DNA from: Conexibacter sp. CPCC 206217
GTDB lineage: Bacteria > Actinomycetota > Thermoleophilia > Solirubrobacterales > Solirubrobacteraceae
DNA length: 64,000 bases
Assembly: GCF_030646165.1 (NCBI RefSeq)
Contig: NZ_JAUTDO010000005.1
Coordinates: 186,001 to 250,000, forward strand
Direction of reading: 5' to 3'
Under the pieces are notes generated by a model. It was given only the letters and a program-made list of their open reading frames with translations. It did no database searches and was not told the DNA's origin. Positions 42,968 to 51,502 of the stretch are shown piece after piece; position 1 is the first letter of the stretch; each line of letters begins with the position of its first letter. The translations under genes and the position numbers were made by a program.

Positions 42968-43566
42968 TACCGCTCCTCGCGCCACGGGTCGCCGTGAGCG
43001 TGATACCCGTTGCTCTCCCAGAAGCCCGGCTCGTTGCTGTCCATCACGCGCAGCCCGGCGACCCACTTGGCGGACTTCCAGAAGTACAGGTGCGGGACCA
43101 GCAGGCGCGCGGGGCCGCCGTGCTCCTCCGGCAGCGTCTCGCCCTCGTGCTCGGTCACGACCCACGCCTTGCCGTCGGTCAGGTCCTCGAGCGCCAGGTT
43201 GGTCGTGTAGCCGCCGAACGAGTACGCCATCGCGAACTCGCCGAGCGGCTCGGCGCCCTCCAGCAGCGTGTCGACGGAGACGCCGCGGAAGCTCGTGTCG
43301 AGCTTGGACCACTTCGTCACGCAGTGGATGTCGCACGGCACGTCCTCGAACGGCAGCTGGCGGAACTCCTCCCAGCTCCAGCTCTGCGGCGCGCCGACGA
43401 TCCCGTCGACTCTGAACGTCCACGCCCCGGTGTCGACCGTGGGGGTGGGGCCGGCGGTCAGGACCGGGAAGCCGCGCTCGTAGTACTGCCCTGGCGGGAT
43501 CCGGTCCTCCATACCCTCGGGCGGCCGCCGGCGACCGCCGAAGCCGCGCGAGAAGAAGTCGCTCAT
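42955..43566 (-). CDS. Sulfite-oxidase-like molybdopterin oxidoreductase, cytosolic
   Basis: This 203-residue protein has the molybdopterin fold of the sulfite oxidase/YedY (MsrP) family. The Mo-ligand cysteine is in DIHCVTKWSK. Cofactor contacts include TNLALEDL, and KWVAGLRVMD lies towards the end. Unlike MsrP it has no Tat leader or membrane segment: the N-terminus reads MSDFFSRGFGGRRRPP. It is therefore probably cytosolic, with the FNR-like partner in place of the membrane haem subunit. ATG at 43566 is chosen; an ATG at 43602 would add 12 poor residues. Its substrate may be an oxidised sulfur or nitrogen compound. Confidence 0.83.
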   Translation of the reverse strand: MSDFFSRGFGGRRRPPEGMEDRIPPGQYYERGFPVLTAGPTPTVDTGAWTFRVDGIVGAPQSWSWEEFRQLPFEDVPCDIHCVTKWSKLDTSFRGVSVDTLLEGAEPLGEFAMAYSFGGYTTNLALEDLTDGKAWVVTEHEGETLPEEHGGPARLLVPHLYFWKSAKWVAGLRVMDSNEPGFWESNGYHAHGDPWREERYWND

Positions 43567-43617
43567 GGCTGAAGATCCTACGCCGCCGCGCAAGGCCCGC
43601 AAGCCCCCGCGAAGGCG

Positions 43618-44265
43618 CTAGATCGGCGGCGGCGAGTCGATGCAGATCAGCCGCAGCCGCTCCTGCGCGGAGGCGTTGCGGAACATGTGCGGCCGGTCGC
43701 TTGCGTAGTAGGCGCTGTCGCCGGCGCCGAGCTCGTGCGGGGCGGCGCCGTCGACCTCCAGCATCAGCCTGCCTTCGAGCACGTGCACGAACTCCTCGCC
43801 CGCGTGGTGGCCGGACTCCGCCAGCGACGCGCCGGGGTCCAGCTCCAGCAGCATCGGCAGCATCGTGCGGTCGGTGCCGGAGGAGAGCAGGAAGATCGTC
43901 GTGCCCTCCTCGGGCGAGTGCAGCTGGCGCGTCTCGTCGGCGCGCACGACGTCGGGGTCCCTGCCGCCGGGCGCGGGCAGCAGGTCGGTGATCGTGATGC
44001 CGTAGTAGTCGACCAGGCGCGTGAGGCGGCCGATCGTGATGTCGCTGCGGCCGTTCTCGACGAGCGACAGGAACGAGGCGGAGATGCCGGTCTCGCGCGC
44101 GACGTCGCCGAGCGACAGCCGTCTGGCGCCGCGCAGCGAGCGCAGCTGCGCGCCGACGAACTCCTGCTGGCTCATCGGCTCGCTGGTCTCGGCCGCGTCG
44201 GCGGGTTCGGCCGGCTGCGGCTGCGGGGTCGTCGACGACACGATCCGCTCACGATATCCGGGCAT
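43618..44265 (-). CDS. XRE-family regulator with cupin sensor domain (PuuR-like)
   Basis: This 215-residue regulator has an XRE helix-turn-helix at about residues 38-92 (RRLSLGDVARETGISASFLS) and a C-terminal cupin domain (SGHHAGEEFVHVLEGRLMLE, AGDSAYYASDRPHMFRN). This architecture includes PuuR, which represses putrescine use in E. coli. It lies between a DAO-family oxidase and the polyamine importer 2 region, both possible targets. A second ATG at codon 31 (MSQQEFVGAQL) may be the true start, because the first 30 residues are Pro/Thr/Glu-rich. Confidence 0.87.
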   Translation of the reverse strand: MPGYRERIVSSTTPQPQPAEPADAAETSEPMSQQEFVGAQLRSLRGARRLSLGDVARETGISASFLSLVENGRSDITIGRLTRLVDYYGITITDLLPAPGGRDPDVVRADETRQLHSPEEGTTIFLLSSGTDRTMLPMLLELDPGASLAESGHHAGEEFVHVLEGRLMLEVDGAAPHELGAGDSAYYASDRPHMFRNASAQERLRLICIDSPPPI

Positions 44266-44308
44266 CGGCTCGAAGGGGCTCCCGCGCGGCGACCGCAGCC
44301 GGACGCGC

Positions 44309-45478
44309 TCAGACGACCTGCAGCTCGGGGGTCAGCGTGCCGTCGGCGAAGCGGGAGGCCAGCAGCGGCGCGATCCAGTCGTCCGTCCTGCCGTCGACGA
44401 CCCCGTCGGCGAGCACGCGGCCGATCGTCGGCGCCATCATCAGGCCGCGCCCGTTGAGGCCGGCGGCGACGAACAGGCCGTCGTGGCCGTCGAGCGGGCC
44501 GAGCACCGGCTGGCGGTCCGGCGTGACGTCGTAGAAGCCCTCGACGAGCACCGGGAACGAGACGTACTCGAGGATCGGCAGCAGCTCGGTGATCGCGCGG
44601 CGGACGTTCGAGTGCCAGATCTCTCTGTGCTCGTTCGGCCGGTTCGCGCTGCCGGCGCCGAGGTCGCTGGCGAGCACGGAGCCGTCGGCCAGCTGCTTGG
44701 CGGCGAAGTGGCGCTCCGGCGCGATCACGAGCGGCTCCAGCAGCCGCTCGCGGATCGGGTCGGAGTAGAAGAGGTACTTCGGCTCGCGCTCGATCGGCAG
44801 CTCTATCCCGAGCGGCGACAGCAGCGCCGGCGTGTCCCACGCGGCCGCGACGACGACCGCGCCGGCGCGCGCCGTGCTGCCGCCGCGCAGTCGCAGCAGC
44901 CAGCCGTCGCCGTCGCGCTCCAGACTCTGCACCTGCGCGTCGTGGAAGGTCGCGCCGCCGCGCACTGCCGCGTCGTGGAAGGCGCCGACGACGGCGAGCG
45001 GTCTGTCGAAGTAGCCGTCCTGGTCGCACCAGACGCCGCCGACGATGTTGCTCGCGTCGAGCCCCTCGACCAGCTCGCCGGCCTCGGCGGGCGTGACCTC
45101 GCGCGAGGGGATCCCGAGGCTGTTCTGCAGTGCGAGGCGCTCGCGCTGGCCGGCCAGCTCGGCCTGCTCCTGCGCGACGAAGAGGTAGCCGCAGGCGGTC
45201 ATGCCGGGGTCGACGGCGGGCTGCAGCCGCGCGCCGATCTCGCCGTAGAAGTCGAACGCCTCGCGTGCCATCTTGCAGGCGACCGCGGTCGCCCATTGCT
45301 GTCGCACACCGCCCGGCTGGATCGCCGTCGCGCCCGATCCGATCCCGCGTCCGTCGAACGCCGCGACGCTCAGTCCGCGCCGCACCAGATGCCACGCGAT
45401 CGACAGCCCGGTGATGCCCGCACCGACGATCGCGACGTCGACCGTGGGGACCGTTGTTGCGTGCAGAGAACTGGACAT
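44309..45478 (-). CDS. DAO-family FAD-dependent amine/amino-acid oxidase
   Basis: This 389-residue enzyme has an N-terminal FAD motif (VAIVGAGITGLSIAWHLV) and the conserved SGATAIQPGGVRQQW of the sarcosine oxidase/dimethylglycine dehydrogenase-like group. Its C-terminus has the FAD-contacting FVAAGLNGRGLMMAPTIG. It should oxidise an N-substituted or D-amino acid to an imine with H2O2 or electron-transfer output. ATG at 45478 is chosen; ATG at 45490 would add four residues, and neither has a strong ribosome site. It is divergent from the oligopeptide importer, and a regulator of the PuuR type is next to it. Confidence 0.85.
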   Translation of the reverse strand: MSSSLHATTVPTVDVAIVGAGITGLSIAWHLVRRGLSVAAFDGRGIGSGATAIQPGGVRQQWATAVACKMAREAFDFYGEIGARLQPAVDPGMTACGYLFVAQEQAELAGQRERLALQNSLGIPSREVTPAEAGELVEGLDASNIVGGVWCDQDGYFDRPLAVVGAFHDAAVRGGATFHDAQVQSLERDGDGWLLRLRGGSTARAGAVVVAAAWDTPALLSPLGIELPIEREPKYLFYSDPIRERLLEPLVIAPERHFAAKQLADGSVLASDLGAGSANRPNEHREIWHSNVRRAITELLPILEYVSFPVLVEGFYDVTPDRQPVLGPLDGHDGLFVAAGLNGRGLMMAPTIGRVLADGVVDGRTDDWIAPLLASRFADGTLTPELQVV

Positions 45479-45571
45479 GTCGGCCAGCATACTGGATACT
45501 GACCTGGCTCGACCCGTCCGAGCAGCACTTCTGGAAGGTACGTCCGCGCACAAGGGAGCGAGTCGAAGATC

Positions 45572-47230
45572 ATGCGCAGCACAACTCTTGGAAGGGCCGC
45601 CGGAGCCGCCGCGATCGCCGCTGCCATCGCGGTTTCCGGCTGCGGTGGTGGCAACGGAGGCAACAGTCCGAGCGCGGACTCGTCTGGCACGTCGACCGCC
45701 GGCGGCAGTGGCGGCGGCAGCGCGAGCGGCCCGACCGGCACGCTCGTCGTCGACCAGTCGTTCGTCGACAGAGGCGTCGACCCGCAGCGCCAGTTCACGC
45801 CGACGAACAACATGCTCGTGCACGCGATGTACGACACGCTCGTGACGTTCGAGCCGGGCAAGACCGACCCGGTCCCCGACGCCGCCGCGTCCTGGAGAGG
45901 GACCGACGACGCGAAGAGCTACACGTTCACGCTCAACCCCGACGTCGTCTTCTCCGACGGCACGCCGCTGACCTCCGCGGACGTCGTCTTCTCGCTCAAC
46001 CGGCTCGTCAACGTGAAGGGCCCGGGCGCGTTCCTGCTGGAGGGCGTCACGGTCTCCGCGCCGGACGCCAGAACCGTCGTCGTCAGATCCGACAGACCGA
46101 ACCCCGCGCTGCTGCGCATCCTCGCGACGCCGCCGACCTCGATCGTCAACTCGAGACTGCTGAAGGCCAACGGCGGCAGCGACGCGAGAGACGCCGACAA
46201 GAGCGACAGAGCCGAGGCGTTCCTGCAGAAGACCTCCGCCGGCTCCGGCCCGTACACGCTCGAGCAGGGCCAGCAGAACCAGCAGTACACGCTCGCGGCG
46301 AACCCCAGATACTGGGGCGAGGACTTCAGCGGCTTCCCGAAGGTCGTCGTGCGCAACATGCCCGCGCCGACGCAGCTGCTGAACGTGCAGCGCGGCGCGA
46401 ACGAGATCGCGCTGGACCTGTCCGCGCAGCAGGCGCAGACGCTCGAGGGCAGAAGCGAGCTGCAGGTCAGAACCGACGCCTCGGTCAACGTCTTCGACGT
46501 CGAGGCGAACATGAACGAGTCGATCTCGCCGACCGGCGACGAGAACGTCCGCAGAGCGATCCGGCTCGCGCTCGACTACGAGGGGTACACGAGACTCTCG
46601 GGCGTCGGCGCCGCGCAGGCGCCGGGCGTGATCCCGTCGCAGTTCCTCGGCGCGCTGCCGCCGGAGGACGCCGTCAGACAGGACCTCGCCGCGGCCAGAG
46701 CGGAGCTGGCGAAGTCCGGCAGATCCGGCATCGAGGTCGAGCTGGCGTTCCCGTCCGACGCGACCCCCAACGGCGTCTCGTTCTCCTCGATCGCGCAGAA
46801 GGTCAAGTCCGACCTCGAGAAGATCGGCATCGACGTCGAGCTGAAGGGCACGCCGGCGGTCACGTTCCTGGCCGACTACGCGGCCGGCAGAAACCAGATG
46901 AGCGTGTCGTACTGGGGCCCGGACTACCCGGACCCCAACGACTACCTCGTCTACGCCCCGGGCGCGCCCGGCACCTCGCGCGCGGCCGACAACAGATACG
47001 TGCGCGCGATGAACCCGGAGCTGGCGGCGCTCGGCGCCAGAGCGGGCAGCACGCTCGACGACACCGAGCGTGGCACCCTGTTCCAGGAGTTCCAGCGAGG
47101 CCTCAACGAGGACTCGCCGTTCATGCCGCTGTTCCAGCCGGCGCAGGCGATCGTCGGCTCCACGACGCTCTCGAATGTCGTGCTCGACCCGACGTACACC
47201 CTCAACATCCCCGCAGTTGGCAGCAACTGA
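45572..47230 (+). CDS. Oligopeptide/dipeptide ABC importer, binding lipoprotein
   Basis: This 552-residue family 5 extracellular binding protein has a signal peptide with lipobox (IAVSGCGGG), a Gly/Ser-rich linker and the large two-lobed fold. Visible family segments include YDTLVTFEPG, FSDGTPLTSADVVFSLNRL, NPRYWGEDFSGFP and MSVSYWGPDYPDPNDY. Relatives bind di- and oligopeptides, nickel, opines or glutathione. It is one of the clearest AGA-rich genes in the window. It leads a five-gene operon with two permeases and two ATPases. Confidence 0.92.
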   Translation: MRSTTLGRAAGAAAIAAAIAVSGCGGGNGGNSPSADSSGTSTAGGSGGGSASGPTGTLVVDQSFVDRGVDPQRQFTPTNNMLVHAMYDTLVTFEPGKTDPVPDAAASWRGTDDAKSYTFTLNPDVVFSDGTPLTSADVVFSLNRLVNVKGPGAFLLEGVTVSAPDARTVVVRSDRPNPALLRILATPPTSIVNSRLLKANGGSDARDADKSDRAEAFLQKTSAGSGPYTLEQGQQNQQYTLAANPRYWGEDFSGFPKVVVRNMPAPTQLLNVQRGANEIALDLSAQQAQTLEGRSELQVRTDASVNVFDVEANMNESISPTGDENVRRAIRLALDYEGYTRLSGVGAAQAPGVIPSQFLGALPPEDAVRQDLAAARAELAKSGRSGIEVELAFPSDATPNGVSFSSIAQKVKSDLEKIGIDVELKGTPAVTFLADYAAGRNQMSVSYWGPDYPDPNDYLVYAPGAPGTSRAADNRYVRAMNPELAALGARAGSTLDDTERGTLFQEFQRGLNEDSPFMPLFQPAQAIVGSTTLSNVVLDPTYTLNIPAVGSN

Positions 47231-47252
47231 CACAGCCGTCCCCGCGACGACG

Positions 47253-48296
47253 GTGCGAGCGCGACACACGTCGCGCTCGCACCGACCGTTGCTGCGCTTC
47301 CTCGGGCGCCGCCTCGGCGCGCTCGTGCTGCTGCTGATCGGGATCACGCTGATCTCGTTCGTGCTGACGCAGGCGGTCCCGGGCGACCCCGCGATCGCCA
47401 ACCTCGGCCAGCACCCGACGCCGGAGTCGATCAGAGCCTTCAACGAGAAGTACGGGCTCGACGACCCGCTGCCGGTGCAGTATCTGACCTACCTCGGCAA
47501 CCTCGTGCAGGGCGACCTCGGCGTCTCCCAGCAGACCCACCAGCCGGTCGCCGACGACCTCTCCGTCGCGATCCCCGCGACCGCCGAGCTGGCGATCTTC
47601 GCGATCGTCTTCTCGACGATCTTCGGCGTCGCGTTCGGCGTGCTGGCCGCGCTGCGGCGCGACACCGCGGTCGACCACGGCCTGCGCGTCTTCACGCTCG
47701 CAGGCATCTCCGTGCCGATGTTCTGGCTCGGCCTGCTCGGGCTCTACCTGTTCTTCTTCAAGTGGGGGATCCTGCCCGGCGGCGGGCGGCTTGACCCGAC
47801 CACGACGCCGCCGACCGACATCACCGGGCTCAACACGGTCGACGCGTTGCTGGACGGCAACCTGTCGACCTTCTGGGACGCGTTGAAGCACCTGATCCTG
47901 CCGGGCCTCGTGCTCGTCACCTACAGCGTCTCGCTGATCTCGCGCTACACGCGCTCGGCCGTGCTGGAGGTGCTGCACGCCGACTACGTGCGCGCAGCGC
48001 GCGCGAAGGGCCTGCCCGAGCGGACGGTCGTGACGCGCTACATCCTGCGCGCCGCGCTGCCGTCGATCGTGACCGTGATGGGGCTCGTGTTCGCCAACGT
48101 GCTGGCCGGCGCGGTGCTGGTCGAGAACATCTTCAACTGGCCCGGGATCGGCCAGTACGCCTACAAGAGCGCGGTCAGCCTCGACCTGCCCGCGATCATG
48201 GGCGTGTCGATCTTCATCGCGCTCGTGTACGTGATCGTGAACCTCGTCGTCGACCTGCTCTACGCGGTGATCGACCCGCGGGTGCGGCTGTCATGA
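47253..48296 (+). CDS. dppB: Oligopeptide ABC importer, permease (DppB type)
   Basis: This 347-residue permease has about six membrane segments, the first at about residues 22-41 (LVLLLIGITLISFVLTQAVPGD). The EAA loop is DYVRAARAKGLPERTVV. GTG at 47253 is the likely start, 22 bases after the binding protein stop. A TTG at 47217 would overlap that gene and also fits the frame. No strong ribosome site is seen for either, so the start is uncertain. The stop overlaps the next permease (ATGA). Confidence 0.88.
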   Translation: MRARHTSRSHRPLLRFLGRRLGALVLLLIGITLISFVLTQAVPGDPAIANLGQHPTPESIRAFNEKYGLDDPLPVQYLTYLGNLVQGDLGVSQQTHQPVADDLSVAIPATAELAIFAIVFSTIFGVAFGVLAALRRDTAVDHGLRVFTLAGISVPMFWLGLLGLYLFFFKWGILPGGGRLDPTTTPPTDITGLNTVDALLDGNLSTFWDALKHLILPGLVLVTYSVSLISRYTRSAVLEVLHADYVRAARAKGLPERTVVTRYILRAALPSIVTVMGLVFANVLAGAVLVENIFNWPGIGQYAYKSAVSLDLPAIMGVSIFIALVYVIVNLVVDLLYAVIDPRVRLS

Positions 48297-49270
48297 CGAC
48301 TTCCTCGCCCGCCGCCCTGCCGCCCTCGCGCCTGCGCCGCTTCAAGCGCGACCGCGCCGCCGCGCGCGCCGGGCGCTCGTGGTGGCGCCAGCCGACGATG
48401 CTGGTCGGCCTGACGATCGCCGGGATCTGGGTCTTCGTCGCGATCTTCGCGCCGCTGCTGGCGCCGCACGACCCGCTCGCGCAGGACTTCGCGATCACCG
48501 CCGCGCCGAGCGGCGCGCACCCGTTCGGGACCGACGAGCTGGGCCGCGACATCTTGAGCCGCGTGATCGTGGCGGCGCGCAACTCGCTGCCGCTGGCGGT
48601 CCTGCTGGTGCTGTGCGCCGGTTCGATCGGGACCGCGCTGGGCCTGATCGCCGGCTACGTCGGCGGCTGGGTCGACGGCGTCATCATGCGCCTCGCGGAC
48701 CTCTTCTCCGCCTTCCCCGCGATCGTGCTGGCGATGGTCGTGACCGCGTCGCTGGGGCCGAGCACGCGCAACGCCGTGCTCGCGCTCGTGACCGTCACGT
48801 GGCCGATCTACGCGCGCGTCGTGCGCTCGCTCGTGCTGTCGATCGGGCAGTCGGAGTACGTGCAGGCGTTCCGCCTCCACGGCGCCTCCGCGCGCCGCGC
48901 GATGTGGAAGGAGATCCTGCCCAACGTCGTCGGTCCGATCACGGTGCTGGCGACGATCTACCTCGCCGACGCGCTGCTGCTGCTCGCCGGCCTCTCGTTC
49001 CTCGGCCTCGGCACGCAGCCGCCGACGCCCGAGTGGGGCTCGATGATCGCCGTCGGCACGCAGTACTTCCAGAACTGGTGGATGGCGACCTTCCCCGGCC
49101 TGGCGATCTTCACCGCCGCGCTCGCGTTCAACTTCATCGGCGACGGGCTGCGCGACGTGTTCGACCCGCAGTCGCAGGTCGGCGCGGGTGCGCGCGGCTC
49201 CGATCCGATCGAGGCCGTCGTGGTGGTCGAGTCGCCCGATCCCGTCGCCGCGCCGGGACGCGCGTCATGA
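48293..49270 (+). CDS. dppC: Oligopeptide ABC importer, permease (DppC type)
   Basis: This 325-residue permease begins with a basic cytosolic tail and a first membrane helix (MLVGLTIAGIWVFVAIFAPL). It has the DppC hallmarks HPFGTDELGRDILSRVI and the EAA loop YVQAFRLHGASARRAMWKE. It overlaps the upstream permease and the downstream ATPase by four bases each, so the whole operon is translationally coupled. Confidence 0.92.
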   Translation: MTTSSPAALPPSRLRRFKRDRAAARAGRSWWRQPTMLVGLTIAGIWVFVAIFAPLLAPHDPLAQDFAITAAPSGAHPFGTDELGRDILSRVIVAARNSLPLAVLLVLCAGSIGTALGLIAGYVGGWVDGVIMRLADLFSAFPAIVLAMVVTASLGPSTRNAVLALVTVTWPIYARVVRSLVLSIGQSEYVQAFRLHGASARRAMWKEILPNVVGPITVLATIYLADALLLLAGLSFLGLGTQPPTPEWGSMIAVGTQYFQNWWMATFPGLAIFTAALAFNFIGDGLRDVFDPQSQVGAGARGSDPIEAVVVVESPDPVAAPGRAS

Positions 49271-50280
49271 CGCCGCTGCTGGAGCTGGAGGGCCTGTCGA
49301 TCAGGCTGCCGACGCCGGACGGGCTGCGGGCCGTCGTGCACGACGTCGACCTGAGCGTCGAGGCGGGGCAGATCTACGGCATCGCGGGCGAGTCCGGCAG
49401 CGGCAAGACGATGACGATGCTGTCGCTGCTGGGGCTGCTGCCGCGCGGCGGCGTCGCGTCGGGGCGCGCCACCTTCGACGGCCGCGACGTGCTGGCGGCC
49501 GGCAAGCAGGCGCGCCGCTCGCTGCGCGGCAAGGACCTGTCGATGGTCTTCCAGGATCCGATGACGTCGCTGCATCCGATGCTGACGGTCGGCCGGCAGC
49601 TGACCGAGCACGCGCGGCTGCACCTCGGGATCTCCAAGGCGGAGGCGTCGCGGCGCGCGGCCGCGATGCTGGAGGAGGTGCGGATCCCCGACGGCGAGGC
49701 CGCCCTGCGCGCCTACCCGCACGAGTTCTCCGGCGGCATGCGCCAGCGGATCGCGATCGCGATCGCGCTGATGTGCGAGCCGCAGGTGCTGATCGCGGAC
49801 GAGCCGACGACCGCGCTCGACGTGACGGTGCAGGCGGGGATTCTGCAGCTGCTCGACCGCCTGCGGCGTGAGAGAGGGATGGCGGTCGTGCTGATCACGC
49901 ACGACCTCGGCGTGATGTCGTCGATCGCCGAGCGCGTGTCGGTGATGTACGCCGGTCGCGTGATCGAGCACGGCGACGCCCGCGACGTGCTGCAGCGCCC
50001 GGGGCACCCGTACACGCGCGGCCTGCTCGGCGCGCTGCCGCAGCCGGGCGCCGGCGCCGGCAGCGAGCTGAGAGCGATCCCCGGCGTTCCCGCCTCGCCG
50101 CTGGACCCGCCGCCCGGCTGCGCCTTCCACCCCCGCTGCCCGCTGGCGATCGACGCGTGCCGCACGGCCGTGCCGCCGTTGATCGCCGGAGCGTCGGAGC
50201 CGCGGCATGCCGCGGCGTGCATCGTGACGATGGCCGACATCGCGCCGCGGGCTTCCACTGGTTCAGAGGTCACTCCATGA
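49267..50280 (+). CDS. dppD: Oligopeptide ABC importer, ATPase (DppD type)
   Basis: This 337-residue ATPase has Walker A GESGSGKT, signature FSGGMRQR, Walker B LIADEPTTALD and the switch His in LITHDLGVM. The C-terminal oligopeptide-family domain carries the Cys-rich PPPGCAFHPRCP, which in relatives binds an iron-sulfur cluster. ATG at 49267 overlaps dppC. It pairs with the next gene as a heterodimeric motor. Confidence 0.93.
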   Translation: MTPLLELEGLSIRLPTPDGLRAVVHDVDLSVEAGQIYGIAGESGSGKTMTMLSLLGLLPRGGVASGRATFDGRDVLAAGKQARRSLRGKDLSMVFQDPMTSLHPMLTVGRQLTEHARLHLGISKAEASRRAAAMLEEVRIPDGEAALRAYPHEFSGGMRQRIAIAIALMCEPQVLIADEPTTALDVTVQAGILQLLDRLRRERGMAVVLITHDLGVMSSIAERVSVMYAGRVIEHGDARDVLQRPGHPYTRGLLGALPQPGAGAGSELRAIPGVPASPLDPPPGCAFHPRCPLAIDACRTAVPPLIAGASEPRHAAACIVTMADIAPRASTGSEVTP

Positions 50281-51314
50281 CTGCCGTCGCAACCGCCCCG
50301 GCCCTCCAGGCGATCGACGTCGAGGTCGTCTACGAGCGGCGCGACCGCGATCCGGTGCGCGCGGTCGCAGGCGTGTCGCTGACGGTGCAGCGCGGCCAGA
50401 TCGTCGGGCTCGTCGGCGAGTCCGGCTGCGGCAAGTCGACGCTCGCGAAGGCGATCGTCGGGCTGGAGAAGCCGCGCTCGGGACGGATCGTGTTCGAGGG
50501 TCGCGAGCTGTCGCCGCTGACGCGCCGCGCGCGGCCGATCGAGGACACGCGCCTGCAGATGGTCTTCCAGAACCCGTTCTCGTCGCTGAACCCGCGCCGC
50601 AAGATCGGCGCGCAGCTGGGCGAGGCGCTGCAGATGGCGTGGAGCGGCAGCAGAGCGGGCGGCAGCGGCTCGATCAGAGCGCGCGTCGCCGCGCTGCTGG
50701 AGCTGGTCGGCCTGCCGGCGTCCGCCGCCGGCCGCTACGCGCACCAGTTCAGCGGCGGCCAGCGCCAGCGGATCGCGATCGCCCGCGCGCTCGCCGCCGA
50801 CCCGACGGTGATCGTGCTCGACGAGCCGCTGTCGTCGCTGGACGCCTCCGCCCAGGCGCAGATCGCCAACCTGCTCGTGCGCCTGAGCCGCGAACTGGAG
50901 CTCGCGCTGGTGCTGATCTCCCACGACCTCGCGATCGTCCAGCACATCGTCGACGAGGTCGCGGTGATGTACCTCGGCAAGCTGGTCGAGCAGGTCCCCT
51001 CCGGCGAGCTGTGGCAGCTCCCCGCCCACCCCTACACCGAGGCCCTGATCGGCGCGATCCCGAAGGCCGACGGCGAACGCCGCCTCCCCGTCGCCCTCGC
51101 CGGCGAGGTCCCCGACCCCAGCGCCCCACCGCCCGGCTGCCGCTTCCACCCCCGCTGCCCCTACGCCTTCGACACGTGCCGCGTCGAAGAACCCCAGCCG
51201 CTCGCGGTCGGCCGTGGCCGCTCGGTCGCCTGCTGGCTGCACGAGGGCGCGACGGAGCCGCGACGGCCGGGGGAGCTGGCGGCGGCCGCGAGAGCCGCGC
51301 CGCCGAGCGCGTAG
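50277..51314 (+). CDS. dppF: Oligopeptide ABC importer, ATPase (DppF type)
   Basis: This 345-residue ATPase has Walker A GESGCGKST, the family segment QMVFQNPFSSLNPRRKIG, signature FSGGQRQR and Walker B VLDEPLSSLDA. The C-terminal Cys cluster is PPPGCRFHPRCP. A Gly/Ser-rich insertion (WSGSRAGGSGSI) occurs between the helical and signature regions. ATG at 50277 overlaps dppD by four bases. It closes the operon and is followed by a stem-loop. Confidence 0.93.
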   Translation: MTAVATAPALQAIDVEVVYERRDRDPVRAVAGVSLTVQRGQIVGLVGESGCGKSTLAKAIVGLEKPRSGRIVFEGRELSPLTRRARPIEDTRLQMVFQNPFSSLNPRRKIGAQLGEALQMAWSGSRAGGSGSIRARVAALLELVGLPASAAGRYAHQFSGGQRQRIAIARALAADPTVIVLDEPLSSLDASAQAQIANLLVRLSRELELALVLISHDLAIVQHIVDEVAVMYLGKLVEQVPSGELWQLPAHPYTEALIGAIPKADGERRLPVALAGEVPDPSAPPPGCRFHPRCPYAFDTCRVEEPQPLAVGRGRSVACWLHEGATEPRRPGELAAAARAAPPSA

Positions 51315-51352
51315 CTCCGCGCGGCCGGGTCGCGCCGCGCAGCAGCCGAGGA

Positions 51353-51391
51353 CCGAAGGACTCCTGCCCCATGGGGGCGGCGATCCTTCGG
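51353..51391. terminator. Stem-loop between convergent genes
   Basis: CCGAAGGA (51353-51360) and TCCTTCGG (51384-51391) are exact complements enclosing a smaller palindrome CCCCATGGGG. It lies in the 188-bp gap between dppF and the PLP enzyme gene, which otherwise holds only G/C-rich sequence without a gene. Confidence 0.6.
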
Positions 51392-51502
51392 TGGTGGAAT
51401 TCGGACGTGGCCCGACGGGCTCCCCGCGGCGGGCGCGGCTGGGGACGAGGGCCGCGCCCGCCGGTTGGTGCGGGGAGGGGGGTGGGGGAAGCGGGGGCGC
51501 GG

